64,000 bases of DNA, from contig OY762510.1 of the NCBI GenBank assembly GCA_963665935.1, positions 558,001 to 622,000 on the forward strand, written 5' to 3'. The stretch's first letter is position 1; each line of letters starts with the position of its first letter. This document shows positions 32,996-42,019 of the stretch, piece by piece. The notes under the pieces are model-generated. The model was not told where the DNA came from and made no database searches. It was given only the letters and a program-made list of their open reading frames with translations. The stretch is from Syntrophus sp963665935 (lineage in GTDB: Bacteria; Desulfobacterota; Syntrophia; Syntrophales; Syntrophaceae). A program made the translations under genes and the position numbers.

Positions 32996-33643
32996 GTGTC
33001 CTTAAAGGTCAACGAGATCTTTTACAGCATCCAGGGGGAGTCCTCCTTTATCGGCATCCCCTGCGTTCTGGTCCGGCTGACCGGCTGCAATCTCCGCTGC
33101 TCCTATTGTGACACCCGCTACGCCTACGAGGCAGGGACCCATTGGGATCTTTCCGGCATACTCGACCGGATTTCATCTTATCAATGCCGACTGGTAGAAA
33201 TCACGGGAGGGGAACCCCTGCTCCAGGAGGAAACGTCTGTCCTGATTCGGAACCTGTTGGACAAAGGGTATGATGTGCTTCTGGAGACCAATGGATCTCT
33301 GCCCATTCGGACGATTGACAGCCGCTGCGTCCGCATCGTGGATATCAAATGCCCCTCGAGTGGAGAAAGCCATCGGAACGATTACACCATCCTGGACGAT
33401 CTTACGGAGCGGGACGAAATCAAGTTTGTCCTGGGAGAGCGGAACGATTATGAATTTGCCCGGGAGATTCTCCTTTCCCGGAACCTGGCGGCGAAAACCC
33501 TCCATCCGCCGCTCCTATCCCCCGTTAGCGAGCGCCTGGATCCGAAACAGCTCGTCCAATGGATTCTCGACGATCATCTTCAGGTCCGTTTCCAGCTTCA
33601 GCTCCACAAAATCCTCTGGGGACGGGATGCCCGGGGCGTCTGA
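32996..33643 (+). CDS. queE: QueE, 7-carboxy-7-deazaguanine synthase (radical SAM)
   Basis: A 215-residue radical SAM enzyme with GTG start directly after the queD stop. The motif CNLRCSYCDT (C-x3-C-x2-C) binds the [4Fe-4S]/SAM cluster, preceded by the family signature FYSIQGESSFIG and followed by ITGGEPLLQ, the SAM-binding GGE motif. It converts 6-carboxytetrahydropterin to 7-carboxy-7-deazaguanine, the substrate of QueC encoded next. Confidence 0.93.
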   Translation: MSLKVNEIFYSIQGESSFIGIPCVLVRLTGCNLRCSYCDTRYAYEAGTHWDLSGILDRISSYQCRLVEITGGEPLLQEETSVLIRNLLDKGYDVLLETNGSLPIRTIDSRCVRIVDIKCPSSGESHRNDYTILDDLTERDEIKFVLGERNDYEFAREILLSRNLAAKTLHPPLLSPVSERLDPKQLVQWILDDHLQVRFQLQLHKILWGRDARGV

Positions 33644-33672
33644 CAAAAAAGTCAAAAATCGAGGAATTTTCT

Positions 33673-34371
33673 ATGAACGAACAGAAAAAGGCCGTCGTCC
33701 TGCTCAGCGGCGGGTTGGATTCCGCCACGACGATGGCGATCGCCAGGGCGGAAGGCTATGAACTTTACGCCCTCACCTTCCAATATGGTCAGCGCCATGC
33801 CATCGAGCTTGAGGCGGCCCGGCGCATCGCCGCTGCATTGGGTGCAAAGGAGCACCTGATCGTTTCTCTTGATTTGAGCATCATCGGAGGATCGGCCCTC
33901 ACCGGATCTCTGGAGGTTCCGAAAAGAGACTTCCTCGAGGAAGGAGAAGCGGAGGGGATTCCCGTAACGTACGTCCCCGCCAGGAATACCATCTTTCTGT
34001 CCTATGCCCTGGCATGGGCCGAGGTCCTGGAGATCGCGGAGATCTTCATCGGGGTGAATGCCGTGGATTACAGCGGCTATCCCGACTGCCGCCCCGAATA
34101 TATCGCGGCCTTCGAAACCATGGCCAATCTCGCCACCAAGGCATGCGTGGAAGGCAAAGTGCACCTGAAAATCCGCACCCCGCTGATCCTGCTCTCCAAG
34201 GCGGACATCATTCGCAAAGGGATGGCCCTGGGCGTGGACTATGGAATGACGCACACCTGCTACGACCCCCTGCCGGATGGAAGGGCCTGCGGCCAATGCG
34301 ACAGCTGCCATCTACGCCTGAAAGGGTTCCGGGAGGCCGGCTTCGAAGACCCGGCATTTTCGGGAAGGTAG
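33673..34371 (+). CDS. queC: QueC, 7-cyano-7-deazaguanine (preQ0) synthase
   Basis: A 232-residue PP-loop ATPase. The start at ATG 33673 places the PP-loop motif LLSGGLDSATT right at the N-terminus; a longer frame overlapping queE is not needed. The C-terminal zinc site is visible in THTCYDP, ACGQCDSCHLR. QueC uses ATP and ammonia to form preQ0. It converges on lpxK with a 9-base gap; a small GCTGA-CGATC-TCAGC hairpin between them may act as a terminator. Confidence 0.93.
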   Translation: MNEQKKAVVLLSGGLDSATTMAIARAEGYELYALTFQYGQRHAIELEAARRIAAALGAKEHLIVSLDLSIIGGSALTGSLEVPKRDFLEEGEAEGIPVTYVPARNTIFLSYALAWAEVLEIAEIFIGVNAVDYSGYPDCRPEYIAAFETMANLATKACVEGKVHLKIRTPLILLSKADIIRKGMALGVDYGMTHTCYDPLPDGRACGQCDSCHLRLKGFREAGFEDPAFSGR

Positions 34372-34380
34372 CTGACGATC

Positions 34381-35517
34381 TCAGCCTTTTGCCTGATTTT
34401 TCTTCAGCATCCCCAGGATCAACCGTTCAAATTCCTCCCGCGGATCGATGGTCATCTCGATACGCAGAGAAAAGCAGGGCATGGCAGGCGAATCCAGGGA
34501 CCTCAATTTGATCTCATCCTTTTCCGTGGTCACGATCATCTCCGCATGGGCTTTTTTCGCTGCCTGTTCAATGACGCCGAGATCGAAGGAAGAATAGCGA
34601 TGATGATCCGGAAAGGACAGAAAGTCGGCTATTTCCACACCGAGGGATTCCAGCGTTCTGCGGAAGCGCTCCGGGGCGCCGATGCCGGCAAAGGCACAGA
34701 TCCGCTTCCCCTTGAGATCCCGGAGATCCCTTTCCTGCCCCTTATACCGGGAAATGAGGGCACAAGGCTGATGGGTCCCTCGGAAAACCGGCAGAGAATA
34801 CCATGAAGCAGGTTCCGACCCCGAGGCGTCATTCAGATATCCCGGGACTTCCCCACGATTTCCCTTTTTTCCTTCCCCTGTCCGAATCAGGAGGTCCGCC
34901 CGCTTCAGGGCCCCGGCCGGCGGTTCGCGCAACGGACCCCGCGGCAGAAGAAAGCCGTTTCCCCAAGGCCGGTCGACATCCAGCAGCACGATATCGAGAT
35001 CCCGAAAGAGACGGCGATGCTGAAAACCGTCATCGAGGATCAGCACATCGGCGCCCAGACGTGAAAGGGCGGTCTTTCCCGTCAGGTAACGGTCCGGTCC
35101 TGTCAGAACGGGAACTCCCGGGACACTTTCGGCAATGAGAACCGGCTCATCGCCCCCCTCCCGGGGTCCCAGCAGAACAGACACCCCGTCGCTGACGATA
35201 TTGACCGGTGCCGCCCCTTTGCTGCCGTAGCCCCGGCTCAGAACGGCCGGACGATAACCGTTTTCCTTGAGCATCCGGGCCAGTTGGACCACCACGGGCG
35301 TTTTCCCGGTGCCTCCCACGGTGACATTCCCGACGCTGATCACCTTGCAGGGCAATCGGAAGGACGTGGAGAATCCTCGTTCATAAAGGGCGTTCCGCAG
35401 GATCACCCCGGAACGATAGAAAAGGGACAGGATGGAAAGAAAAAGGGCAAAGGGGCTTCCGTCTCTGTGAGGCTCCGGGGCATCCCAGAGCTGACGGCAT
35501 CGATCACGAAGATTCAT
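34381..35517 (-). CDS. lpxK: LpxK, tetraacyldisaccharide 4'-kinase
   Basis: A 378-residue LpxK that phosphorylates the lipid A disaccharide at the 4' position at the inner membrane. The N-terminal amphipathic or membrane-binding segment (FALFLSILSLFYRSG) is followed by the Walker A motif GNVTVGGTGKTPVV near residue 60. LILDDGFQHR near 150 matches the DDGxQ motif of the family. It is the last gene of the minus-strand envelope operon and follows msbA by 22 bases. A Kdo transferase gene, often adjacent in other genomes, is absent here. Confidence 0.93.
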   Translation of the reverse strand: MNLRDRCRQLWDAPEPHRDGSPFALFLSILSLFYRSGVILRNALYERGFSTSFRLPCKVISVGNVTVGGTGKTPVVVQLARMLKENGYRPAVLSRGYGSKGAAPVNIVSDGVSVLLGPREGGDEPVLIAESVPGVPVLTGPDRYLTGKTALSRLGADVLILDDGFQHRRLFRDLDIVLLDVDRPWGNGFLLPRGPLREPPAGALKRADLLIRTGEGKKGNRGEVPGYLNDASGSEPASWYSLPVFRGTHQPCALISRYKGQERDLRDLKGKRICAFAGIGAPERFRRTLESLGVEIADFLSFPDHHRYSSFDLGVIEQAAKKAHAEMIVTTEKDEIKLRSLDSPAMPCFSLRIEMTIDPREEFERLILGMLKKNQAKG

Positions 35518-35539
35518 GGGAATATCCTGAAACCAGGGC

Positions 35540-37288
35540 CTACTTCAGGCCAATACCTTCCCCCACTTTATTCTCTTTGAATTGCAGCTGATGCAGCTTG
35601 TAATATTCCCCTTGCCTGGCCAGCAGCGCTTCATGAGAACCCTCTTCCACAATTTCTCCCTTGACCAGCACGACGATCCGGTCGGCATTGCGGATCGTGG
35701 AAAGTCGGTGGGCGATCACCAGGGTCGTCCTCCCCTTCATCAAGCGCTCCAGGGCTTCCTGGACCTCCATTTCCGCCTCGGTATCGAGAGAAGAGGTGGC
35801 TTCATCAAGGATCAGAATGGGGGCATTCTTCAAAAGCGCCCGGGCGATGGAGATCCTCTGCCGCTCTCCGCCGGAAAGCTTGGTCCCCTGCTCGCCGATG
35901 ACCGTATCATATCCCTCAAGAAGATTTTTAATGAATTCATGGGCGTTGGCCGCTTTCGCCGCCTCGATGAGTTCCTCGTCCGAACTCTCGCGACTGCCAT
36001 AGGAAATATTGTTTCTCACCGTATCGTTGAACAGAATGGTCTGCTGCGTCACGATCCCGATCTGCCGGCGCAGCGACAACAGGGACACATCGCGGATGTC
36101 CTGCCCGTCAATAAGGATCTGCCCGGCCGAAACATCATAAAAACGGGGGATCAGGTTGACCAGCGTCGTCTTGCCGCCGCCGCTCATCCCGACAAAGGCG
36201 ACCACTTCACCGGCACGGATGGTCAGAGAGATATTCCGGAGAACCGGGGTTTCATTGTAGGCAAAGGAGACGTCGCGTAGCTCGATTGTTTCGGCAATCC
36301 GGGGGAGGTCTACGGCGTTGTCCCGGTCAAGGATGTCGGGAACGATATCGAGGATGCGGTATACCCGTTCGGCCCCGGCGATGCCCTTTTGAACCGTGTT
36401 GTTGACGTTCGTCAGTCGCTTGACCGGTTCGTAGAGCATGATCAGGGCCGTCAGAAAGGAGAAAAAGGTTCCCGGCGTGGAATCGCCATGAATGACCTGG
36501 TAGCCCCCGTAGAAAATGATCGCCGCAATGCCGATTCCCCCGAGAAATTCCATAAAGGGGCTCGATATCGCATTGATGGAAACGGACTTTAAAGCCAGGC
36601 GCATCAGTTTCTCGTTTTCCTTGGCAAAACGCATATTCTCATAGGCTTCCATGCAGAAGGCCTTGACAATGCGCGTACCGGAAATGGTTTCCTGGAGCAG
36701 GGTGGTCAGACCGGCCATGGTGACCTGGGTTTTGGTCGCATTCCGCCTCATCTTCTCACCAAACTTGGCGATGGGATAGATCGTCAGGGGAAAAACGAAC
36801 ATGGCGATGGCGGCCAGCTGCCAGTCCCGGTAGAAAATGACGAATACCAGGGAGACCAGGGTAAAGGAGTCCTTCAGGATACTGGTCACGGCCTCGGCAA
36901 CGGCGTGCTGGATGGAATTCACATCGTTCGTGATCCGGGACATGAGCTCGCCGGTGTGATGTTTCGCGAAGAACTGCAGAGACTGTTTCTGGATCTGCTC
37001 ATACAGCCGGTACCGCAGGTCGGCAACGATCCGCTGCCCGATGAAGTTCATGAGAATGGTCTGGAAATAACTGCACGATCCCTTGACGATGTAGATCAGA
37101 ATGACCGCCAGAGGAATCCACTTGAGCATTTCCGCATTTTTTTTGAGAAAGATGTCATCCAGGGCGGGCTTTACGAGAAAGGCCAGCGCCGAGGTGAGAG
37201 CGCCCACGACCAGCATACAGACCATGGCGAGCGCAAATCGCGGGATGTGGGGTCTGGTCAGTTTTAAGAGGCGTTTAAAGATATCCAT
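35540..37288 (-). CDS. msbA: MsbA-type lipid A/core ABC exporter
   Basis: A 582-residue half-transporter fusing six membrane segments (about 1-310) to a nucleotide-binding domain. Walker A is GMSGGGKTTLVNL near 370, the signature LSGGERQRISIARAL near 473 and Walker B ILILDEATSSLD near 494; the H-loop is IAHRLST. MsbA flips lipid A-core across the inner membrane. Position between lpxB and lpxK supports this over a drug exporter. Confidence 0.92.
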   Translation of the reverse strand: MDIFKRLLKLTRPHIPRFALAMVCMLVVGALTSALAFLVKPALDDIFLKKNAEMLKWIPLAVILIYIVKGSCSYFQTILMNFIGQRIVADLRYRLYEQIQKQSLQFFAKHHTGELMSRITNDVNSIQHAVAEAVTSILKDSFTLVSLVFVIFYRDWQLAAIAMFVFPLTIYPIAKFGEKMRRNATKTQVTMAGLTTLLQETISGTRIVKAFCMEAYENMRFAKENEKLMRLALKSVSINAISSPFMEFLGGIGIAAIIFYGGYQVIHGDSTPGTFFSFLTALIMLYEPVKRLTNVNNTVQKGIAGAERVYRILDIVPDILDRDNAVDLPRIAETIELRDVSFAYNETPVLRNISLTIRAGEVVAFVGMSGGGKTTLVNLIPRFYDVSAGQILIDGQDIRDVSLLSLRRQIGIVTQQTILFNDTVRNNISYGSRESSDEELIEAAKAANAHEFIKNLLEGYDTVIGEQGTKLSGGERQRISIARALLKNAPILILDEATSSLDTEAEMEVQEALERLMKGRTTLVIAHRLSTIRNADRIVVLVKGEIVEEGSHEALLARQGEYYKLHQLQFKENKVGEGIGLK

Positions 37289-37374
37289 TACTTTCCTTCA
37301 GAAGTCTTAAAGTTCGGCTCTCCTCTCCCGTGAGGACGGGATCATGCGCAAGCCCCTATCAAATTTTCCATCTT

Positions 37375-38514
37375 TTACAGAAGGGTCAAGGCCAGGTCGG
37401 CTGCCCGCCCCGCCGCCCCCGGCTGGCCGAGTTTTTCCCGTAGTTGCAAAAACTCAGCCTTGATTTCCTTTCGGCGGTCCCCGTCGCTCAGGATTGACAG
37501 GACTTCCGCAGCGATCCGTTCCGGATTGGCTTCGTGCTGAATCAGTTCCGGGGCCACGGACTTTCCGGCCACGATGTTCACCAGGCCGATATAATCCACG
37601 GAAATCAGCATCCGCCCAATCAGATAGGAAAGGGCGGAAACTTTATAAATGACGATCAGGGGCGTTCCCAGAAGCGCCGTTTCCAGGGTGGCCGTTCCGG
37701 AAACCACCACGGCCACATCAGCCGCAGCCACGGCGTCATAAGTCGCTCCGTGGATCAGGGAAATCTCCAGTGACGAATCCGTCTCTGCAATCCGGGCCTT
37801 CATCCAGGCCTCGTCCAACGTATCGGCCAGAGGCAGGAGAAACTGCACGGGGGGGATCTTCTCCGTAATAATCCGTGCCGCCCTCAACATGTCCGGAAGC
37901 AGCCGGGTGACTTCTCCTTTCCGGCTTCCCGGCAGCAGGGCAACGGTTGTCACGTCTTCCCGCAATCCGAATCGTCTCAGGGTTTTCCCCCGCGAAGAAC
38001 TGACTGAAACCACATCCAGCAGGGGATGTCCAACAAAAGAAGCCTTCACGCCCGATTGCCGATAAAGCGGCTCCTCAAAGGGAAGGATGACCGCCATGCG
38101 GTCAACAACCCTGCTGAGCGTTTTGATCCTTCCCTTCCGCCAGGCCCATACCTGGGGAGAAATATAATAAAACACCGGAATGCCGTTTTTCTTAGCGGAT
38201 CGAGCAAGGGGAAGATTGAAGTCCGGATAATCGATGAGGATGACGAGATCAGGTTTTTGGAGTCGCATGGACTTTTTCAGGCGACCCATGATGGAGAGAA
38301 CAACCCGCAGCTTTGATAAGACTTCAGTCAACCCGACGACGGCCATTTCGCCCGCATCGGCCCACAAGTCCACGCCGGCGTCCTTCATGTGGCCGCCTCC
38401 GACTCCGTAAAAGGAAAGCGCCGGTTCTTTCCGCGCCATAGCCCGAACAAGAGAAGCCCCGTGAAGGTCTCCCGATGCTTCTCCCGCCACAATAAGGATG
38501 CGTTTTGAATTCAA
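37375..38514 (-). CDS. lpxB: LpxB, lipid-A-disaccharide synthase
   Basis: A 379-residue GT19 glycosyltransferase that joins UDP-diacyl-GlcN and lipid X. The N-terminal motif ILIVAGEASGDLHGA, the SPQVWAWRKGR motif near 125 and LLPGSRKGEV near 195 are diagnostic. C-terminal residues around SGTATLETAL bind the UDP-sugar. It lies 86 bases upstream of msbA and 21 bases after the GnnA-like gene. Confidence 0.94.
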   Translation of the reverse strand: MNSKRILIVAGEASGDLHGASLVRAMARKEPALSFYGVGGGHMKDAGVDLWADAGEMAVVGLTEVLSKLRVVLSIMGRLKKSMRLQKPDLVILIDYPDFNLPLARSAKKNGIPVFYYISPQVWAWRKGRIKTLSRVVDRMAVILPFEEPLYRQSGVKASFVGHPLLDVVSVSSSRGKTLRRFGLREDVTTVALLPGSRKGEVTRLLPDMLRAARIITEKIPPVQFLLPLADTLDEAWMKARIAETDSSLEISLIHGATYDAVAAADVAVVVSGTATLETALLGTPLIVIYKVSALSYLIGRMLISVDYIGLVNIVAGKSVAPELIQHEANPERIAAEVLSILSDGDRRKEIKAEFLQLREKLGQPGAAGRAADLALTLL

Positions 38515-38535
38515 GGGAGAATTTCGCTCACCATT

Positions 38536-39480
38536 TCAGAGGTTTTGCCGGGCCGCTTCAATGCGTTCTACAATGGTCAAAGCCACTTCAAGGGATTGGC
38601 GGCCTTCTTTCCCATCTACGGGTGGCGGCATGCCGGTTCGGATAGCTCGAACAAAGGCCTGGATTTCAGCTTCGAGGGGATCATGCTGCGGGATATTCAA
38701 CGGATTCGCAACAATTTCGATGCTTCCGTCCGGAGATTGTTTCTTTCGCAGAGATGAAACCTCACGTTTGGCACAGTCGGCGGAATGATAACCATTCGTT
38801 TCAAAGAACCGGATCTTCTGCATGGTTTTGGCCGTTACCCTGCTGGCGGTTACATTCGCCACGCATCCACTGGCGAAGGCCAGACGGGCATTGGCAATAT
38901 CAATCTTATCGGAAAGAACGGAAACGCCAACGGCATCGACTTGCGTCACCGGCGACTGGACAAAATGAAGAATCAGATCCAGGTCGTGAACCATGAGATC
39001 AAGAACCACATCGACATCGGTTCCCCGTTCGAAAAAAGGATGAAGCCGGTGGGCCTCGATAAAGACCGGCTTTTGCATCACGCCTTCCAGCGCGACAATG
39101 GCCGGATTGAACCGCTCCACAAAGCCGATCTGAAAGACGAGCCGCTGTTTCTCAGCCAGGGAAACCAGGTCGTCGGCCTGCGCCAGGGTTTCCGTAATCG
39201 GTTTTTCCAGCAGAACATGAACCCCGGATTCGAGAAAATCTCGGGCAACCGGGTAATGCGCTCCCGTTGGCACGGCAATGCTTACGGCATCCACACGTCC
39301 CAGGAGTTGGCGATGATCGGTCAGGGCCTCGCAGCCGAATTGTTCCGCCGCCTTCCGGGCACGCTCGGACATACTGTCGGACGCCCCAACGATTTCGACG
39401 TCTTCGATTTTGGAATATTTCTGTAAATGGTAGTTGCCCAAGTGTCCAATCCCGACAACCCCCACCCGTATTCTGCCCAT
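38536..39480 (-). CDS. Gfo/Idh/MocA oxidoreductase in lpx operon (GnnA candidate)
   Basis: A 314-residue NAD(P)-dependent sugar oxidoreductase. The start ATG at 39480 follows GGAAAGAAGG; a longer frame would overlap lpxA. The Rossmann motif VVGIGHLGNYH is at about 7-17 and the family motif LLEKPIT near 95; a C-terminal GFO_IDH_MocA fold follows. Between lpxA and lpxB this position matches GnnA, which oxidises UDP-GlcNAc at C3 on the way to the 3-amino sugar used for all-amide lipid A. The usual partner transaminase GnnB is not next to it, so the assignment is tentative; a different lipid A-linked redox step is possible. Confidence 0.8.
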   Translation of the reverse strand: MGRIRVGVVGIGHLGNYHLQKYSKIEDVEIVGASDSMSERARKAAEQFGCEALTDHRQLLGRVDAVSIAVPTGAHYPVARDFLESGVHVLLEKPITETLAQADDLVSLAEKQRLVFQIGFVERFNPAIVALEGVMQKPVFIEAHRLHPFFERGTDVDVVLDLMVHDLDLILHFVQSPVTQVDAVGVSVLSDKIDIANARLAFASGCVANVTASRVTAKTMQKIRFFETNGYHSADCAKREVSSLRKKQSPDGSIEIVANPLNIPQHDPLEAEIQAFVRAIRTGMPPPVDGKEGRQSLEVALTIVERIEAARQNL

Positions 39481-39502
39481 CCTTCTTTCCTTTATCTCTT
39501 TG

Positions 39503-40276
39503 TTAGTGGCAAACGCCTCTTTCCGATGTCTGGATGAACTCAACGAAGTTACGGACTTCCGGAGTATCCGTTACCGTCTGCTTCACCTTTTCCAAAGCAG
39601 CCTCAAGCCGCAGGGTCGAACGGAAGATGATCCGATAGGCCTCCTTCAGAGCCGCGAGGGTCTCTTTGCTGAATCCCCGCCGTTCCAAGCCGATTAGATT
39701 GAGGCCGTAGAGCTTTGCATGATTACCTGCCGCCGTCACATAAGGAGGTATATCCTGAGTAACCGCCGATGCCCCCCCGATGATGCAGTGCGCCCCGATC
39801 CGCGTGAACTGGTGAATTCCAACCATGCCGCTGATAATGGCAAAATCATCGACATGGATATGACCGGCCAGATGGGAAGCATTGGAGATGATGATGTTAT
39901 TTCCCAGTTTGCAGTTATGGGCGACATGGCAGTAAGCCATGATGAGGTTGTTATCCCCGATCATGGTAACGCCGATATCTGCCGACGTGGCCCGATTCAC
40001 GGTCACATACTCACGAAATACGTTATGATTCCCGATAACAATCCGCGTTTTTTCCCCCTCGTACTTCAGATCCTGAGGATCGCCGCCCAGGGAACAGAAG
40101 GATGAGATCCGGCATTCTTCACCGATATCCGTATCGCGTTCAATTACAACATGGGATCCGAGAATCGTATTTTTCTCGATGGTGACGTCCGGACCGATTA
40201 CACTATATGCTCCAATTTCAACACCTTCCGCCAGGCGGGCATCCGGTGACACAATTGCTGTGGGATGAATCTTCAT
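39503..40276 (-). CDS. lpxA: LpxA, UDP-GlcNAc (or GlcNAc3N) acyltransferase
   Basis: A 257-residue left-handed beta-helix acyltransferase, the first lipid A enzyme. Hexapeptide repeats such as IGAYSVIGPDVTIEKN start near residue 20. The catalytic His lies in the segment AYCHVAHNC near residues 118-126. The C-terminal helical domain includes NLIGLERRGFS near 200. It follows lpxD by 37 bases; fabZ, which separates these two genes in many Gram-negatives, is absent. Which UDP-sugar it prefers cannot be read directly. Confidence 0.94.
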   Translation of the reverse strand: MKIHPTAIVSPDARLAEGVEIGAYSVIGPDVTIEKNTILGSHVVIERDTDIGEECRISSFCSLGGDPQDLKYEGEKTRIVIGNHNVFREYVTVNRATSADIGVTMIGDNNLIMAYCHVAHNCKLGNNIIISNASHLAGHIHVDDFAIISGMVGIHQFTRIGAHCIIGGASAVTQDIPPYVTAAGNHAKLYGLNLIGLERRGFSKETLAALKEAYRIIFRSTLRLEAALEKVKQTVTDTPEVRNFVEFIQTSERGVCH

Positions 40277-40313
40277 GGTTAACTCGTTTCCTTTTTAACT
40301 GAACAATCGAACG

Positions 40314-41363
40314 CTATGTTTCTTTTTCTTTTTTCAGACTGCAATGTTTTTCCAACGTTTCCACCCGCTTTACCAGACCGTTCAGCGAAGTGCGCATTTC
40401 CGGCAGCCGGGGAATACAGGACATCGAGCGCAGCCAATTGCGGTGCGGCATGCAAGGCGAACCGGAAACAACAGTATGGGCCTTCACATCTTCATGAACG
40501 CCACTCTGGGCTCCAACCATGGCGAAATCGCCGATTTCCAGATGGCCCACGAGCCCCGCCTGTCCACCGAGAATCACGCTTCTTCCCAACTGGGTGCTCC
40601 CGGAAATACCGACCTGGGAGACAATGACCGACATTTCTCCGACCACGACATTGTGGGCGATCTGAACCAGGTTGTCAATTTTAGCGCCCCGCTGGATCCA
40701 GGTCCGGCCAAGGGCTGCCCGATCAATGGTCGTATTGGCGCCGATTTCCACATCATCATCAATCTGGACAATGCCGATCTGAGGGATTTTGACATTTTCC
40801 TGCCCCGGACTGGCAAAACCGAAGCCATCGCTCCCCACAACAGCACCGGCATGGACAATAACCCGTTTTCCAATGAGACAGCGCCGATAAACAGCGACAT
40901 TGGGGTAGAGAACGGAATCCTCTCCGACCACAACCTCCCGCCCGACAAATACGCCGGGATAAAGAACGACCCTCGCGTCGATTCTGGCCCCCCTGCCGAC
41001 ATAGACCCCGGGATAAATGGTCGCGGAAGGAGCAATCTCGGCGCCTTCTTCAATAACCGCCTGACCGCTGACAACCGGCGCATCTTTCTCCTCGGGGTAA
41101 AACAGAGAAAGAAGACTTCCCAGGGCGACGTAAGGATCGTCAACCTGAATCAGATTTTTACCGGAACTTTCCGTATCTCGAGAAACCAGAACTGCGGAGG
41201 CCTTCGTTGTCAGCAGCTTCTTCTCATATTGGGCATTGGCAATAAACGTCATCTCTCCCGGTCCGGCCTCATCGATTCCTCGAATCGACTCAATGAGAAT
41301 TTCGCCGTCCCCTACAACCGTGCCCCCCAGAAAGGAAGCAATTTCGTCGAGCGATTTCTTCAC
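40314..41363 (-). CDS. lpxD: LpxD, UDP-3-O-acylglucosamine N-acyltransferase
   Basis: A 349-residue enzyme with an N-terminal uridine-binding domain (about 1-100), a left-handed helix of hexapeptide repeats (about 105-300) and a short helical C-terminus. The catalytic His region reads NLVQIAHNVVVG near 240. LpxD N-acylates the deacetylated UDP-sugar made by LpxC, whose gene is not in this window. The spacing to OmpH upstream is 72 bases, as in many delta- and gammaproteobacterial clusters. Confidence 0.94.
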   Translation of the reverse strand: MKKSLDEIASFLGGTVVGDGEILIESIRGIDEAGPGEMTFIANAQYEKKLLTTKASAVLVSRDTESSGKNLIQVDDPYVALGSLLSLFYPEEKDAPVVSGQAVIEEGAEIAPSATIYPGVYVGRGARIDARVVLYPGVFVGREVVVGEDSVLYPNVAVYRRCLIGKRVIVHAGAVVGSDGFGFASPGQENVKIPQIGIVQIDDDVEIGANTTIDRAALGRTWIQRGAKIDNLVQIAHNVVVGEMSVIVSQVGISGSTQLGRSVILGGQAGLVGHLEIGDFAMVGAQSGVHEDVKAHTVVSGSPCMPHRNWLRSMSCIPRLPEMRTSLNGLVKRVETLEKHCSLKKEKET

Positions 41364-41435
41364 CGCTTAATTTCCCCTCCTTTCAGGGAGGGATTTCTCT
41401 TTCGTTTTTCCGGCTCTTTCTTTCATCAATGGCCT

Positions 41436-41972
41436 TTACTTTTTCGGCACATAGGTCTGATTGAATTCTTCGATAACACGCTTCGTCAGATCATTTTCCT
41501 TGGAAAAATAGGGCACGGGCATCGTTCCGATATCCAGGATAACCGTATACTTTTCCTTTGTTCCGATGCCACTGACGACCTTTATGATTTCAGGCAACAT
41601 GGACTTGGAAAGTTCCTGGTCCCGGGCCTGCAACTCTTCGTTGGCATCCTTGACCATGAGTTGATAATCCCGGAACTTCTTCTGGTAAGCGCCTTCCTTT
41701 TCCTTCAGCGCCGCTTCCTTCAGAACGGAGCGCTGTTTTTCCAGATCTTCCTTAAGTTTTTTAAGCTCCGCTTCCTTTGCAGAAATCTGAGCCTTGTTTT
41801 TTTCAAAGATTTTCTTGAATTCTTCGGAAGCTTTCTTCCCCTCCGTGGAATTCTGCATCACCTCCCGAATGTCCACAATTCCGATTTTGTCAGCAGCAAA
41901 AGCAACGGGCAGCGAAAGCAGAAAAACCAGACCAAATGCCAAAGGCAGAATCCTCAAAAGTTTATCTTTCAT
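41436..41972 (-). CDS. OmpH/Skp-family periplasmic chaperone
   Basis: A 178-residue protein with a signal peptide (ILPLAFGLVFLLSLPVAFAAD) and a long Lys/Glu-rich coiled coil (about 50-120) that forms the tentacles of the Skp trimer. Skp holds unfolded outer-membrane proteins for BamA, which is encoded directly upstream in the operon. Sequence and location both fit; no odd features. Confidence 0.92.
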   Translation of the reverse strand: MKDKLLRILPLAFGLVFLLSLPVAFAADKIGIVDIREVMQNSTEGKKASEEFKKIFEKNKAQISAKEAELKKLKEDLEKQRSVLKEAALKEKEGAYQKKFRDYQLMVKDANEELQARDQELSKSMLPEIIKVVSGIGTKEKYTVILDIGTMPVPYFSKENDLTKRVIEEFNQTYVPKK

Positions 41973-42019
41973 GAAAAAACTCTCCTTAAATTAAGAAATA
42001 AAAGAATCTTATCCTAACG

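Noticed and set aside
40344..42017. 557-codon plus-strand frame opposite lpxA, lpxD and ompH
   Set aside because: It is antisense to well-supported genes on the minus strand and has no recognisable domain; its length reflects high GC codon use on the other strand.
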